A stretch of DNA of 54,082 bases from Verrucomicrobiales bacterium (GCA_028293125.1 JAQGPJ010000007.1:1-54082); one strand, 5' to 3'. Positions 35,934 through 44,667 are shown, numbered from the stretch's first letter. Program-made: numbers and translations. Notes: generated by a model from the letters alone, not told the origin.

Positions 35934-37292
35934 ATGGCGATTGACACCCTTTCCCAACTCCGGGCCGGCCAACTGGCCGGCGCTCTCCGGCTGGACCTCT
36001 CCGCGGACCTGACAGATTTTCCCCGGGAAATCTTCGATCTTGCCGATTCCTTGGAGGTTTTAAATCTTTCCAACAACCGCCTGACCTCGCTGCCCGACGA
36101 TCTGCCACGGCTGAAGAAACTGCGCATCGTCTTCCTTTCGCAGAATGACTTCACCCATGTCCCGCCGGTGCTCGGGGAATGCCTTGGAGTGAGCATGATC
36201 GGACTCAAGTCCAACCGTATCACCGAAGTGGACGGGCGGGCCTTTCCCAAAACGCTGCGCTGGCTGATCCTGACAGACAATCAGGTTTCCACGCTGCCGG
36301 ATGAGCTGGGCGAATGCCCCGCACTCCGAAAACTGATGCTGGCCGGCAACCGCCTGAAATCCCTGCCCGACAGCATGGCGGCCTGCCACAATCTGGAGCT
36401 GATACGGCTCGCGGCCAATGAGTTTGAGGGGCTGCCGGAATGGCTGTGGAGACTGCCGCGCCTGGCTTGGCTGGCGCTGGCCGGCAATCCCTGCGCTCCC
36501 GGACCTGGTCCGAGTGCCGGTGCTCCCCTTATCACGGAGGTGCCTTGGGAGGAATTGGCCTTGGAGGGGAAGCTGGGTGAGGGTGCGTCCGGGGTCATTC
36601 ACCGGGCTCAGTGGTCCGGATCCGGTGCCGCTGAGCCGCAGGCAGTGGCCATGAAGATTTTCAAAGGCGCGGTCACCAGCGACGGCCTCCCCTCCAGCGA
36701 GATGGCGGCGTGGATGGCGGCGGGGGAGCATCCGAATCTGATCAGCGTCCGGGGCAGGGTTGCCCGCCATCCGGACGGGGTGGACGCCTTGGTGATGCCG
36801 CTGGTGCCCTTCGGGTTCCGCAGTCTGGCGGGACCCCCCAGCCTCGAATCCTGCACACGGGATGTCTATCCTGACGGTTTCCGGCCGGAGCTGCCGGCGG
36901 TGCTGAAACTGGCCTCCGGGCTTGCCTCCGCCGCCCGGCATTTGCATGGCCGGGGCATTCTGCATGGGGATTTCTACGGCCACAACATCCTGTGGAACGG
37001 GGAGGGCGCGGGTGTGCTGGGGGATTTTGGTGCCGCCAGTCTGTATGCTCCTGACAACAGTCCCGCCACCCGTGCGCTGGAGCGTATCGAGGTGCGGGCT
37101 TTTGGTTGCCTGCTGGAGGAACTGCTGGCGCATGTCCGCCGCGGAGCAGGGCAGGACCAGACACTGGAAGCCTTGGAGAAGCTGCGGGAGGATTGCCTCT
37201 GCCTAGAGCCGGCAGCCCGGCCCTCCTTTGGGGAGATCGAGGCCCGGCTGCGGGAGCTCACTTCTCTTCCATCTGACACGGCCTCCGTCTGA
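35934..37292 (+). CDS. Leucine-rich repeat protein kinase
   Basis: 452 residues. Residues about 18-190 hold some seven LRRs of the bacterial/plant-like type (LEVLNLSNNRLTSLPDDL, LRKLMLAGNRLKSLPDSM). Residues about 205-440 form a protein kinase domain with glycine loop GEGASGVIHRA (215-225), VAMK lysine K241, helix-C glutamate E256, catalytic loop HGDFYGHN (D346; Arg of HRD is Gly) and DFG at 364-366. All catalytic residues are present, so activity is expected. It is soluble, with no signal peptide or TM. Similar LRR-kinases occur in several proteobacteria. It follows the acetyltransferase gene by 84 bases. Confidence 0.9.
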   Translation: MAIDTLSQLRAGQLAGALRLDLSADLTDFPREIFDLADSLEVLNLSNNRLTSLPDDLPRLKKLRIVFLSQNDFTHVPPVLGECLGVSMIGLKSNRITEVDGRAFPKTLRWLILTDNQVSTLPDELGECPALRKLMLAGNRLKSLPDSMAACHNLELIRLAANEFEGLPEWLWRLPRLAWLALAGNPCAPGPGPSAGAPLITEVPWEELALEGKLGEGASGVIHRAQWSGSGAAEPQAVAMKIFKGAVTSDGLPSSEMAAWMAAGEHPNLISVRGRVARHPDGVDALVMPLVPFGFRSLAGPPSLESCTRDVYPDGFRPELPAVLKLASGLASAARHLHGRGILHGDFYGHNILWNGEGAGVLGDFGAASLYAPDNSPATRALERIEVRAFGCLLEELLAHVRRGAGQDQTLEALEKLREDCLCLEPAARPSFGEIEARLRELTSLPSDTASV

Positions 37293-37462
37293 AGCTTGGC
37301 GGATCCTCTGCGGGATATGGAACTGACTTGGAACCGATGCCGCGCAACCCGTGAGGGGTGAAGATGAATTTTCAGCGCCGCCGGAATCGGGATTGCCCGG
37401 CCTCCGGCGCTGGGACAAAGGTTCACCACCTCCGCTGACAGTGGGAGGCACGCATTCCCCAC

Positions 37463-37891
37463 ATGAAAATCGCCATTGGCTCCGATCACGCCGGATTCCG
37501 CTATCAGCAGGCCATCATCCGTCATCTGCGGGAGGCGGGACACGAGGTTTTCAGCTTCGGCACCCACTCGGCGGATCCGGTGGACTATCCGAAGTTCATC
37601 CGCCCGGTCGCGCTGGCGGTGGCCGCGGGGGAATTTGAGCGCGGCGTTGTGCTGGGTGGCTCCGGCAATGGCGAAGCCATCGCTGCCAACCGGGTGAAAG
37701 GCGTGCGCTGCGGCTTGGGCTGGAACGAGGAGTCTGTCCGCCTGACCCGCCGGCACAACGACGCCAACGTGCTGTCCTTGGGGGAGCGCATGATGGACGA
37801 GGGGACGGCGCTGCGGCTGGTGGATCTCTTTCTGGCCACTCCTTTCGAGGGCGGACGCCATCTGGCCCGTATTCAGGAACTCGACGAATAA
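37463..37891 (+). CDS. rpiB: Ribose-5-phosphate isomerase B, serine-type
   Basis: 142 residues. The opening MKIAIGSDHAGF and VDYPKFIRPVA are standard RpiB/LacAB. In E. coli RpiB the catalytic base is Cys66 (ICGTG); here GGSGNGEAIAANRV has Ser at that place (S67) and a Glu at 71. That matches the actinobacterial (mycobacterial) form of the enzyme, in which a glutamate is the base. HNDANVLSLGERM is the substrate loop. It interconverts ribose-5- and ribulose-5-phosphate. It lies 28 bases before the histidine phosphatase gene. Confidence 0.93.
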   Translation: MKIAIGSDHAGFRYQQAIIRHLREAGHEVFSFGTHSADPVDYPKFIRPVALAVAAGEFERGVVLGGSGNGEAIAANRVKGVRCGLGWNEESVRLTRRHNDANVLSLGERMMDEGTALRLVDLFLATPFEGGRHLARIQELDE

Positions 37892-37919
37892 TTTTTCCCC
37901 ACCCCCAGCAGCCACCGCC

Positions 37920-38609
37920 ATGCCCCTGACCCGCATTTTCCTCATCCGCCACGGCGCCACCATCCTGAGCGCGGAGGACCGCTTCGCCGGAGCCACGGAT
38001 GTGCCGCTTTCCGACGAGGGCCGTCAGCAGGCGGCGAGGCTGGCGGAACGCCTCAGCGCCCTGCCGGTGGCGGCGGTTTACGCCTCGCCTCTCAGCCGCA
38101 CCATGGAGACCGCCGGCATCATCGCCGCCCCCCATGGCCTGGAGGTGCTGGCGCGGGACGGACTGCGGGAGATTTCCCACGGACGCTGGGAACAGCTGAC
38201 CCGCCATGAGGTGGAGATGAAGTATCCGGCGGAGGCGGCGGCCTGGGAGGAGGACCCTTTCACCTTTGCGCCCGCCGGTGGCGAAAGCGGTCTGGCGGTG
38301 ACGGCGCGGGCGCTGCCGGCGCTGCTGGACATTGTCAGGCACCACGAGGGCCAGCCGGTGGTGGTGGTCTCGCACAAGGCCACCATCCGCCTGCTGCTCA
38401 GCTCCCTGCTGGGTTTTGATCCCCGCCGCTACCGGGACAATCTGGACCAGGATCCGGCGGCGCTGAATGTGATCGATTTCAAGGACGCCGTGCGCGCCCG
38501 GCTGATTCTTTTCAACGACACCTCGCACTATTCCGAATTCGGCGCGGGCACCGGTCTGAAGAAACCGGAGCACCCGGAGCCGCGCCTGTCCAAATGGTGG
38601 ACGCACTGA
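37920..38609 (+). CDS. Histidine phosphatase family protein (phosphoglycerate-mutase-like)
   Basis: 229 residues. Catalytic LIRHGAT (phospho-histidine), the second Arg/Glu motif (SPLSRTMETA, REISHGRWE) and the C-terminal histidine in VVVSHKATIRLLL are present. Such enzymes dephosphorylate small phosphates; some members are mutases, others CobC-, PhoE- or GpmB-like phosphatases. The coupling to rpiB suggests a sugar-phosphate or nucleotide-sugar substrate, an inference. The 28-base spacing implies one transcript. Confidence 0.9.
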   Translation: MPLTRIFLIRHGATILSAEDRFAGATDVPLSDEGRQQAARLAERLSALPVAAVYASPLSRTMETAGIIAAPHGLEVLARDGLREISHGRWEQLTRHEVEMKYPAEAAAWEEDPFTFAPAGGESGLAVTARALPALLDIVRHHEGQPVVVVSHKATIRLLLSSLLGFDPRRYRDNLDQDPAALNVIDFKDAVRARLILFNDTSHYSEFGAGTGLKKPEHPEPRLSKWWTH

Positions 38610-38738
38610 TGGCGGGAATCCGGTTTGATGAACCGTTGGCCGGCCAGCCCTCCCGCAGGGTATGGTCAGCCCAGCAAAAGGGTATTTTTCCAAACCGCGG
38701 AAATGGCGCAGGGTGGTGACGTCAAACCAACACCACTT

Positions 38739-39692
38739 ATGAACCCATCCTCCATCACTGGCATCCACCACGTCACGGCCATCGCCGACGACCCCCAGGG
38801 AAACGTCGATTTTTACGCCGGCCTGCTGGGCCTGCGCCTGGTGAAGCGGACGGTGAACTTCGACGACCCCTCGGCCTATCACCTTTACTATGGTGATGCC
38901 GCGGGATCGCCGGGCAGCATCGTCACTTTCTTCTACTGGCCGGGCCACGCCGTCCGTGGGCGCATCGGTGCCGGCCAGACCACGGCGCTGGTGTTTTCCG
39001 CTCCTGTGGATTCGCTGGACTTCTGGAGGGACCGTCTGGAGCGCAATGCGGTGAGCGTGAGCCGGGTCAGCCGCTTTGGAGAGGAGGTGCTTTCCTTCAG
39101 TGATCCCGACGGCATCCCGGTGGAGATCACCGCCGTGGCGGAGGACCGCCGGCAGGGATGGACAGGCGCGGGAATTTCCGCTGCCCATGCCCTGCGCGGC
39201 CTGCACACCGCGGAGCTGACCGTGCGGTATGCCGAACTGACGGAATTCCTGCTCACCGGGGTGATGGAATTCCGCCTGGTGCGCCGTGATGGCGCCCGCG
39301 CCCGCTTTGAGGCCGGTCCCGGCGGCTCCGGACGTTATGCCGATGTCATCGCCGGCCCTGACGCCCCTGTGGGCACCGGCGGATCCGGCACCATCCACCA
39401 CATTGCATGGAGCGTGCCCGGCGATGCCGACCAGCTGGCGAAGCAGCAGGAGCTGAAATCCGCCGCCTATCAGGTGTCGCCGGTGATGGATCGTGATTAT
39501 TTCCACTCCATCTACTACCGGGAGCGCAACGGCATCCTCTTTGAGATCGCCACGGAAACCCCCGGCTTCGCCGTGGACGAGCCCGCCGCGGAACTGGGCG
39601 CCGCCCTCAAGCTCCCCGTCATGCACGAGCCCGCCCGCCGCCGGATTGAAGCCATTCTGCCTCCGCTGGCCCCCGCGCGCACCTATGCGTGA
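38739..39692 (+). CDS. VOC-family ring-cleaving dioxygenase (MhqO-like)
   Basis: 317 residues from the ATG at 38739 (MNPSSITGIHHVTAIA), the family start; the frame is open to 38625. It has two glyoxalase/VOC domains, the first at about 7-125 and the second at about 150-295. Likely metal ligands are the IHHVT histidine, the IHHIAW histidine and Glu in FEIAT. The length and PGxPGS-like AAGSPGSIVTFFYWP segment match the ring-cleaving dioxygenase group that includes MhqO of Bacillus subtilis (quinone/hydroquinone resistance). The carboxylesterase gene that follows matches the MhqD partner type. Confidence 0.85.
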   Translation: MNPSSITGIHHVTAIADDPQGNVDFYAGLLGLRLVKRTVNFDDPSAYHLYYGDAAGSPGSIVTFFYWPGHAVRGRIGAGQTTALVFSAPVDSLDFWRDRLERNAVSVSRVSRFGEEVLSFSDPDGIPVEITAVAEDRRQGWTGAGISAAHALRGLHTAELTVRYAELTEFLLTGVMEFRLVRRDGARARFEAGPGGSGRYADVIAGPDAPVGTGGSGTIHHIAWSVPGDADQLAKQQELKSAAYQVSPVMDRDYFHSIYYRERNGILFEIATETPGFAVDEPAAELGAALKLPVMHEPARRRIEAILPPLAPARTYA

Positions 39693-39705
39693 GGGGGGCC
39701 TGCCG

Positions 39706-39734
39706 AATCTCAAATCCTGGATTTCAGATCTCAA
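39706..39734. repeat. AT-rich imperfect inverted repeat
   Basis: GAATCTCAAATCC and GGATTTCAGATCTC form an imperfect hairpin around a single T, with a perfect AAATCC/GGATTT core. It sits between the dioxygenase stop and the carboxylesterase start, in DNA notably more AT-rich than its surroundings. Confidence 0.4.
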
Positions 39735-39769
39735 AACTCAAATTTCCGATCCCAACCTGCCTTACCGTT

Positions 39770-40411
39770 ATGAACCTCATCCACAGCGCCTCGGACACTT
39801 TGCGTTCCGGCTCCCCTCCCTCGTCGGCGCGCGGGGCCGTGATCCTGCTGCACGGACGGGGAGCCTCCGCCCGGGACATCGCGGGGCTGGCGGACTGGCT
39901 GCCGTCGGGCGGCATTGCCTTCGCCGCTCCGGATGCCCGGCAGGGCACTTGGTATCCCCATCGGTTTTTTGTGCCGCTGGAGGACAATGAGCCCTCGCTC
40001 TCCAGTGCCTTGGAGGTGGTCGGGCAGGTGGCGGACGGTCTTCATGCCGCCGGGCTGCCCTGGGACCGTATTGGCATCGCCGGCTTCTCCCAAGGCGGCT
40101 GTCTGGCCTTGGAATACGCGCTGCGGCATCCGCGCCGCTACGGGTTTGTGGCCGGACTCAGCGGTGCGCTGATCGGCCCCATGGACACACCCCGCCCGCC
40201 GGCGGACCTGCAGGGCACTCCAGTGCTGGTGGCCTGCGCGGAGCACGATCCCCACATCCCGCTGCCGTTTGTGAGGCACAGCATCCAAGTGCTGGAAAAA
40301 TCCGGCACGGATCTGCAAACCTGCCTGTTTCCCGGTGGGGACCACACGGTTTTCCAAGAGGAAATCGACTGGCTCAGAGCCCGGCTTTCGCGTTGGGTGG
40401 CGCCATCATGA
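39770..40411 (+). CDS. Phospholipase/carboxylesterase (alpha/beta hydrolase, MhqD-like)
   Basis: 213 residues from the ATG at 39770 (MNLIHSASDTL). The oxyanion segment VILLHGRGASARD, the nucleophile elbow GFSQGG (Ser), the acid in CAEHDPHIP (Asp) and His in PGGDHTVFQEE complete the triad. It belongs to the abhydrolase_2 group with B. subtilis MhqD. It hydrolyses short-chain esters; natural substrate unknown. It lies 77 bases after the dioxygenase gene and overlaps the thioesterase gene by 4 bases. Confidence 0.9.
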   Translation: MNLIHSASDTLRSGSPPSSARGAVILLHGRGASARDIAGLADWLPSGGIAFAAPDARQGTWYPHRFFVPLEDNEPSLSSALEVVGQVADGLHAAGLPWDRIGIAGFSQGGCLALEYALRHPRRYGFVAGLSGALIGPMDTPRPPADLQGTPVLVACAEHDPHIPLPFVRHSIQVLEKSGTDLQTCLFPGGDHTVFQEEIDWLRARLSRWVAPS

Positions 40412-40872
40412 CCCATCAGGCCTCTGACTCCCATGCTGCCCTGCTGACTGAAACCGGTGACTACCTGCACCGGCAGATCCCGCTGTCCCGCGCCATGGGG
40501 GTGAGGGTGCAGACCTATGATGGGGAAACCCTTACTCTGACGGCTCCGGCGGAGCTGAACCACAACCATCTGGGCACGGCATTCGGCGGAAGCCTCAGCG
40601 CTCTGGCCACCCTGGCGGGTTATGGCCTGCTGTGGCTGGAGCTGGGCAACCGGGACAGCCATATCGTGATCCGGCGCAGCCGTATTCATTACCTGCGCCC
40701 CGTGCACGGCGAACTGCGGGCTGTGTGCCTGCGGCCGGCTGCGGAGGTGGTCACGGCCTTCAAAGCGAAGTTCGCCCGCGTCGGCAAAGCGCGGATCACC
40801 CTTGGCGTGACGGTGGAGGCGGACGGGGGGAATGGCGTGGAGTTTGAGGGGGAATACGTGGCCCTGCGCTGA
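40408..40872 (+). CDS. Thioesterase, YiiD C-terminal type
   Basis: 154 residues from the ATG at 40408, overlapping the esterase stop by 4 bases (ATGA). The frame is open 5 codons upstream. The hot-dog-fold segment NHNHLGTAFGGSLSALATLA is the signature of the YiiD_C thioesterase domain; DSHIVIRRSRIHYLRPV is the second core strand. Usually this domain is fused to an acetyltransferase; here it stands alone. It would hydrolyse acyl-CoA or acyl-ACP. Confidence 0.88.
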   Translation: MTHQASDSHAALLTETGDYLHRQIPLSRAMGVRVQTYDGETLTLTAPAELNHNHLGTAFGGSLSALATLAGYGLLWLELGNRDSHIVIRRSRIHYLRPVHGELRAVCLRPAAEVVTAFKAKFARVGKARITLGVTVEADGGNGVEFEGEYVALR

Positions 40873-40920
40873 GGGCGTCCGTCCGGCAAGGGAGCGGGAA
40901 AGGACCCTCCGCCGCTCTGC

Positions 40921-42999
40921 CTACAGCTGCCCCGCCAGGCTGCGGATAAAGCCGGCCATGATTTCATCCGCGGGGGTGAGCGGCTTAGGATCCTTGAGTT
41001 CCCGGCTGCGGGCGAAATCCTTCGCGAAAAGATCCTTGCGCAACCGGTCCACGGTGATGGGATCATCAAAGCCGATGCTGAACTCGTTGTTCACCCGCAG
41101 GCTCAGACGGTCGAAGTTGGCGGAGCCCACGCAGGCCCAGCCATCGTAGAGGGCCGCTTTCACATGCGACATGCCAGGCAGCAGAAAGATGCGGATGCCG
41201 TGAGCCCGCAGCAGCGGCACCAAGGCCCGGTTGTTGGCGGCCATGATGCCGTTGTCGTTGTCGGCGGGCATGACGATCCGCACATCCACCCCCCGGTGGC
41301 GGGCGCGGATCAGCTCCAGGATATAGGCGTGGTCGCTGAGGTAGGCATTCTGCACCCAGACCGCGCGGCGGCTGCGGCGGATAGCCTCCAGCTGGGACCG
41401 GGCAATTGAGCTCTGCCGGGCACTGGTGTAGAGCGGCTGCACGTCAATTGCCCCCGGCGGGACCGGAATGGCTTCGGCCTCGGCGGTGATACGGGCCAGC
41501 TGCTGCCGCAGGGCGGCAATATCCCCGCCCCAGCCGGCGCGCGCCCAGGAGACAGCGAAGTCCTTTTCAATCCGCCGCGCCAGTGGACCGCGCACCTCCA
41601 CCATGAGGTCATGCCAGTCATACCGGTATTCGCGGCCGATGTTCATGCCGCCCAGCCACGCCAGTTTGTTGTCAATGATGATGATCTTGGTGTGCGAGGC
41701 CGTGAAGCCGGAAACCGAGGTCGTGCGCAGCTGGAGCGGCGAGTCCTGCCTGAGATAACGCTGAATGTCTGAAGGAGGCACAAAATCAGCGGGCATGGGA
41801 CTGTTGGGCGGGGCGGCGGCGGCGGTCAGGGAGGCGCTTTCATCCAGCATCACCCGCACCCGCACGCCATCCGCGGCGCGGCGGCGCAGCAGATCGGCGA
41901 TGCCCACCGCGTAGTCATCGGTGTCAAAAATAAACATCTGAAGGTCCACTGCGCGTTTCGCCTCCTGCACCGCCTGCACAAAATCCGGGAAGAACGCATC
42001 GCCGCCGATGCGGAACCGCAGCGTGGCTTTGGAGGGCGGGCAGTCCGCAATTCCGGTCAGGGTCCTGCGCCATTCACCGGGATCCATCTCCGGTTCATGG
42101 GACAGTGGCGGCACCGGCCCCGCAGGCAAGGACACCAGAAAACGGTGCAGCGCCGCCGAGACCATGCTGGAGGCGCTGACCGCCATGCGGGCGCTGCTGG
42201 AGAAGGGATTGCGCAGCGCCGCCAGCACATGGCTGCGCCAGATGAAGGACTTGAGCTGCCGGGCCATGTTCCTCCCGGCTTTGAGATCCCCGATGGGCAA
42301 AACCGGAGCCTCGTTGGATGGCACGGACAGAAACACCATGTTCTGTGCGGGGCGGTCCAGAAAAACGAGTTCGGGAAACCGCCCCGTCAGGAAAAGCACC
42401 GGTCCGCTGATCCCTCCCGGTATGTCAATGCGGCCGCCCCGGTCCTGAAAAACCTCTGCCCGCAGCTGGGCCTCGGTCAGGCGGCGGGTGATTCTCAGCC
42501 CGCGGGGGCGCTGGGTCAGATCGGTGAATTTGGCCTGCCCGCCCCTGCGGTGGGCGATCAGCTCATTTCCTCCACCAAGCAGCAGGGTGCCTTCACGTTC
42601 GGAAACCGGGGCCAGCCGCTCCGCCAGGGCCAGACGCAGCGATTGCCAGGCGGTGGAACCAAGCACGGGGACCGACCGTGCTCCTTTGCCCACAGCCCTG
42701 TTCAGTTTGGAGGCGTCCGGATAGAATGTCAGAGCGCGGATGGAGCCGGCTCCTGTCTCCGCCAAGGCGAAGGCGTCACGGCCCTTCAGCCGGAAGCGCA
42801 GGGCCAGCCGCTGGCCATCGCGGGAAAGCCGGGCGGTGACCGCCTTGGATTTGGTTTTACGCACCTCCGTGGAGGACACGGACGGGGAGGATGCGGTGCG
42901 GCATGCCGGCAGCAGGAATGCCGCCGTCAGCAGAACGGTCAGAATGGCGGCAGGACGGAGCAGCGCCGGCTTCAGGATGTTTTTCAGGGAAAGGCCCAC
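40921..42999 (-). CDS. Phospholipase D / cardiolipin-synthase-like lipoprotein
   Basis: 692 residues from a GTG at 42999, which gives a lipoprotein signal ending LLPAC; the frame is open to 43074 but the longer N-terminus lacks a signal. The gene overlaps the prenyltransferase stop by 16 bases. Residues about 40-300 hold an unrecognised N-terminal region. Two PLD domains follow, each with an HKD motif: SHTKIIIIDNKLAWLGG near 433 and SHVKAALYDGWACVGSANFD near 609. PLDc enzymes transfer phosphatidyl groups; cardiolipin synthesis is the best-known reaction of two-HKD bacterial enzymes. A periplasmic, lipid-anchored location is inferred from the lipobox. Start uncertain. Confidence 0.85.
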   Translation of the reverse strand: MGLSLKNILKPALLRPAAILTVLLTAAFLLPACRTASSPSVSSTEVRKTKSKAVTARLSRDGQRLALRFRLKGRDAFALAETGAGSIRALTFYPDASKLNRAVGKGARSVPVLGSTAWQSLRLALAERLAPVSEREGTLLLGGGNELIAHRRGGQAKFTDLTQRPRGLRITRRLTEAQLRAEVFQDRGGRIDIPGGISGPVLFLTGRFPELVFLDRPAQNMVFLSVPSNEAPVLPIGDLKAGRNMARQLKSFIWRSHVLAALRNPFSSSARMAVSASSMVSAALHRFLVSLPAGPVPPLSHEPEMDPGEWRRTLTGIADCPPSKATLRFRIGGDAFFPDFVQAVQEAKRAVDLQMFIFDTDDYAVGIADLLRRRAADGVRVRVMLDESASLTAAAAPPNSPMPADFVPPSDIQRYLRQDSPLQLRTTSVSGFTASHTKIIIIDNKLAWLGGMNIGREYRYDWHDLMVEVRGPLARRIEKDFAVSWARAGWGGDIAALRQQLARITAEAEAIPVPPGAIDVQPLYTSARQSSIARSQLEAIRRSRRAVWVQNAYLSDHAYILELIRARHRGVDVRIVMPADNDNGIMAANNRALVPLLRAHGIRIFLLPGMSHVKAALYDGWACVGSANFDRLSLRVNNEFSIGFDDPITVDRLRKDLFAKDFARSRELKDPKPLTPADEIMAGFIRSLAGQL

Positions 43000-43910
43000 T
43001 TGGTCAGGTTTTGTTTGGTGGTCAGCAGCGCCAGCGTCACCGCCGTCGCCGCCAGGGTCCAGATGATGATCCACGGATTGCGGAGCAGCTGTTCAGGCTC
43101 CAGCCGGGCTCCGGTCTCGCTCATGGCGTGGCGGAAATAGGCAATGATGGCAAGCGCCATGACGGGAAACACGAGCACCAGGTTCCGGAACTCCGCATGT
43201 CCGGCGATGGCCAGACCCGTGCAGAAGCAGAACAGATTGGCGTAGGTGATCATGGCCGTGATCAGGCTGTTCTCCGTGTAGGTGCCCAGACTTTTGCGGT
43301 AAAGACCACTCTTCTCCTGGCCGCCGATGAAGCGGAACTCCGCATACCGTTTGCCGGTCATCAGCAGCGCCCCGAAGCTCCACCACGCCAGCACCACCAT
43401 CAGCGGCGGCCATGGCCCCGGCCACGGCACCAGCGCGAACCACCCCAGCCACAGGCGGACGGGGTTATTGAAGGACTCAGCGATCACATCCCACCACGCC
43501 CGGTCCTTCATACGCAGCGGCGGGACATTGTACACCAGCCCGCTGGCCAGCAGCATGACCAGTGACAGAGTGTAGCCCGGATTGAAAAACGCCAGCGAAA
43601 ACCCGAAGCCGGCCACCGCCAGCACTGCCATGAGGACCCACAGCACCGGCACCCGCACCCGCCCGGCGGCCACGCCCCGGTCTTTTTTGGTGGGATGCAG
43701 ACGGTCAAAGGGAGCGTCCAGGATTTCGTTCAGAATATAGTTGGCGGAGGCAATCAGGCAGGCTGGAACCAAGGAAAGGGCCGCCATGCCCAGTGTGGCA
43801 TCCCCATGCCAGGCGCCGGGAATCAGCGCCACCGCCACTACGTGACCAAAAAGCATGAAAACATTTTTCAGCCAATGATCGGGACGGGCGGTTTTGAGAT
43901 ACTCCAGCAT
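42984..43910 (-). CDS. UbiA-family prenyltransferase (decaprenyl-phosphate phosphoribosyltransferase-like)
   Basis: 308 residues from the ATG at 43910 (MLEYLKTARPDHWLKN); the frame is open to 44030. About eight TM helices. The first Asp-rich motif NEILDAPFDRLHPTKKDR lies in the first loop, and RPDHWLKN near the N-terminus is typical of decaprenyl-phosphate phosphoribosyltransferases rather than of MenA or UbiA. Those enzymes move a phosphoribosyl group onto polyprenyl phosphate, a step toward arabinose-containing glycans in mycobacteria. The identical reaction in this organism is inferred. It follows recO by 199 bases and overlaps the PLD gene. Confidence 0.85.
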   Translation of the reverse strand: MLEYLKTARPDHWLKNVFMLFGHVVAVALIPGAWHGDATLGMAALSLVPACLIASANYILNEILDAPFDRLHPTKKDRGVAAGRVRVPVLWVLMAVLAVAGFGFSLAFFNPGYTLSLVMLLASGLVYNVPPLRMKDRAWWDVIAESFNNPVRLWLGWFALVPWPGPWPPLMVVLAWWSFGALLMTGKRYAEFRFIGGQEKSGLYRKSLGTYTENSLITAMITYANLFCFCTGLAIAGHAEFRNLVLVFPVMALAIIAYFRHAMSETGARLEPEQLLRNPWIIIWTLAATAVTLALLTTKQNLTKWAFP

Positions 43911-44109
43911 GGCGGTCGGTCGGGAAGCCGGGCGGAATGGAACAGGAGGCGGACCGGAGGGAAAGGAGAAAAAGAAGGGCGGGCGGAGGTGGAAAGACTG
44001 GTGTGGCTGGTTTGGAAACCCGCACGGCATTCTGACTCCGGGAAGGCTGTCTGGCTTCCATCGTAAAATGCGGTGCCCGCTGGCATTCCGATGAAAACCA
44101 GCCCCTCAC

Positions 44110-44667
44110 TCAAAGCTCCGGCAGGCTTTTCAGCAGGGTTTCGCGCTGATCCGGGATGCGGCTGATCATGGGCCGCAGAGCCGCGATGGGGGACACGCCG
44201 GGCTCACCATGGACTCCTAGGTCGCGGGCCAGCTCACGCTCAAAATGGAGCACCGCCTTGCGCGTGGGATCGTGGGTGGTCAGATAATCCAGCCCCCGGC
44301 CCAGAAGATTATGCAGGGATTCCAGCGGCGTGCCCGGTTCCGCGACGGACTCCAGCAGCTTCACGAAATAGGAGGCGCACAGCACCCGCGGCCAAGTGGC
44401 CTGCAGTCCGTGCCGGAAGTCCGTCACCGCCACTTCCCGCAGAATGTGCAGGTCCGATCGTTTGGCGGGCACCCACTCCAGTTCGGCGGAGTAAAAAAGG
44501 TCCAGCTTCCCGGCAAAGGGGCTGGCGGGCCGCCTTGCGCCCCGCGCCACCGTGCGGATGATGCCGTGCTCGGCGGTGCACCAGTGCACGATAAGGCTGG
44601 TCTCCGTGAGCGGAGTTTTGCGGATGAGAATGCCGTGGGCCTTTTCGATGCCGTCACCTTGGCACAA
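44110..44667 (-). CDS. recO: DNA repair protein RecO
   Basis: 185 residues from a TTG at 44667 (no ATG or GTG in a suitable position). The N-terminal OB fold has GILIRKTPLTETSLIVHWCTAEHG and VARGARRPASPFAG, the RecO signature region; the C-terminal helical part (ASYFVKLLESV, GLDYLTTHDPT) is shorter than in E. coli (242 residues), and the zinc-finger cysteines found in some RecO proteins are absent. RecO loads RecA onto SSB-coated DNA with RecR. It lies 41 bases after murJ on the same strand. Confidence 0.85.
   Translation of the reverse strand: MCQGDGIEKAHGILIRKTPLTETSLIVHWCTAEHGIIRTVARGARRPASPFAGKLDLFYSAELEWVPAKRSDLHILREVAVTDFRHGLQATWPRVLCASYFVKLLESVAEPGTPLESLHNLLGRGLDYLTTHDPTRKAVLHFERELARDLGVHGEPGVSPIAALRPMISRIPDQRETLLKSLPEL

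Noticed and set aside
37596-39734. Minus-strand open frame of 712 codons
   Set aside because: Covers rpiB, the phosphatase and the dioxygenase in antisense, all of which have intact family motifs on the plus strand.
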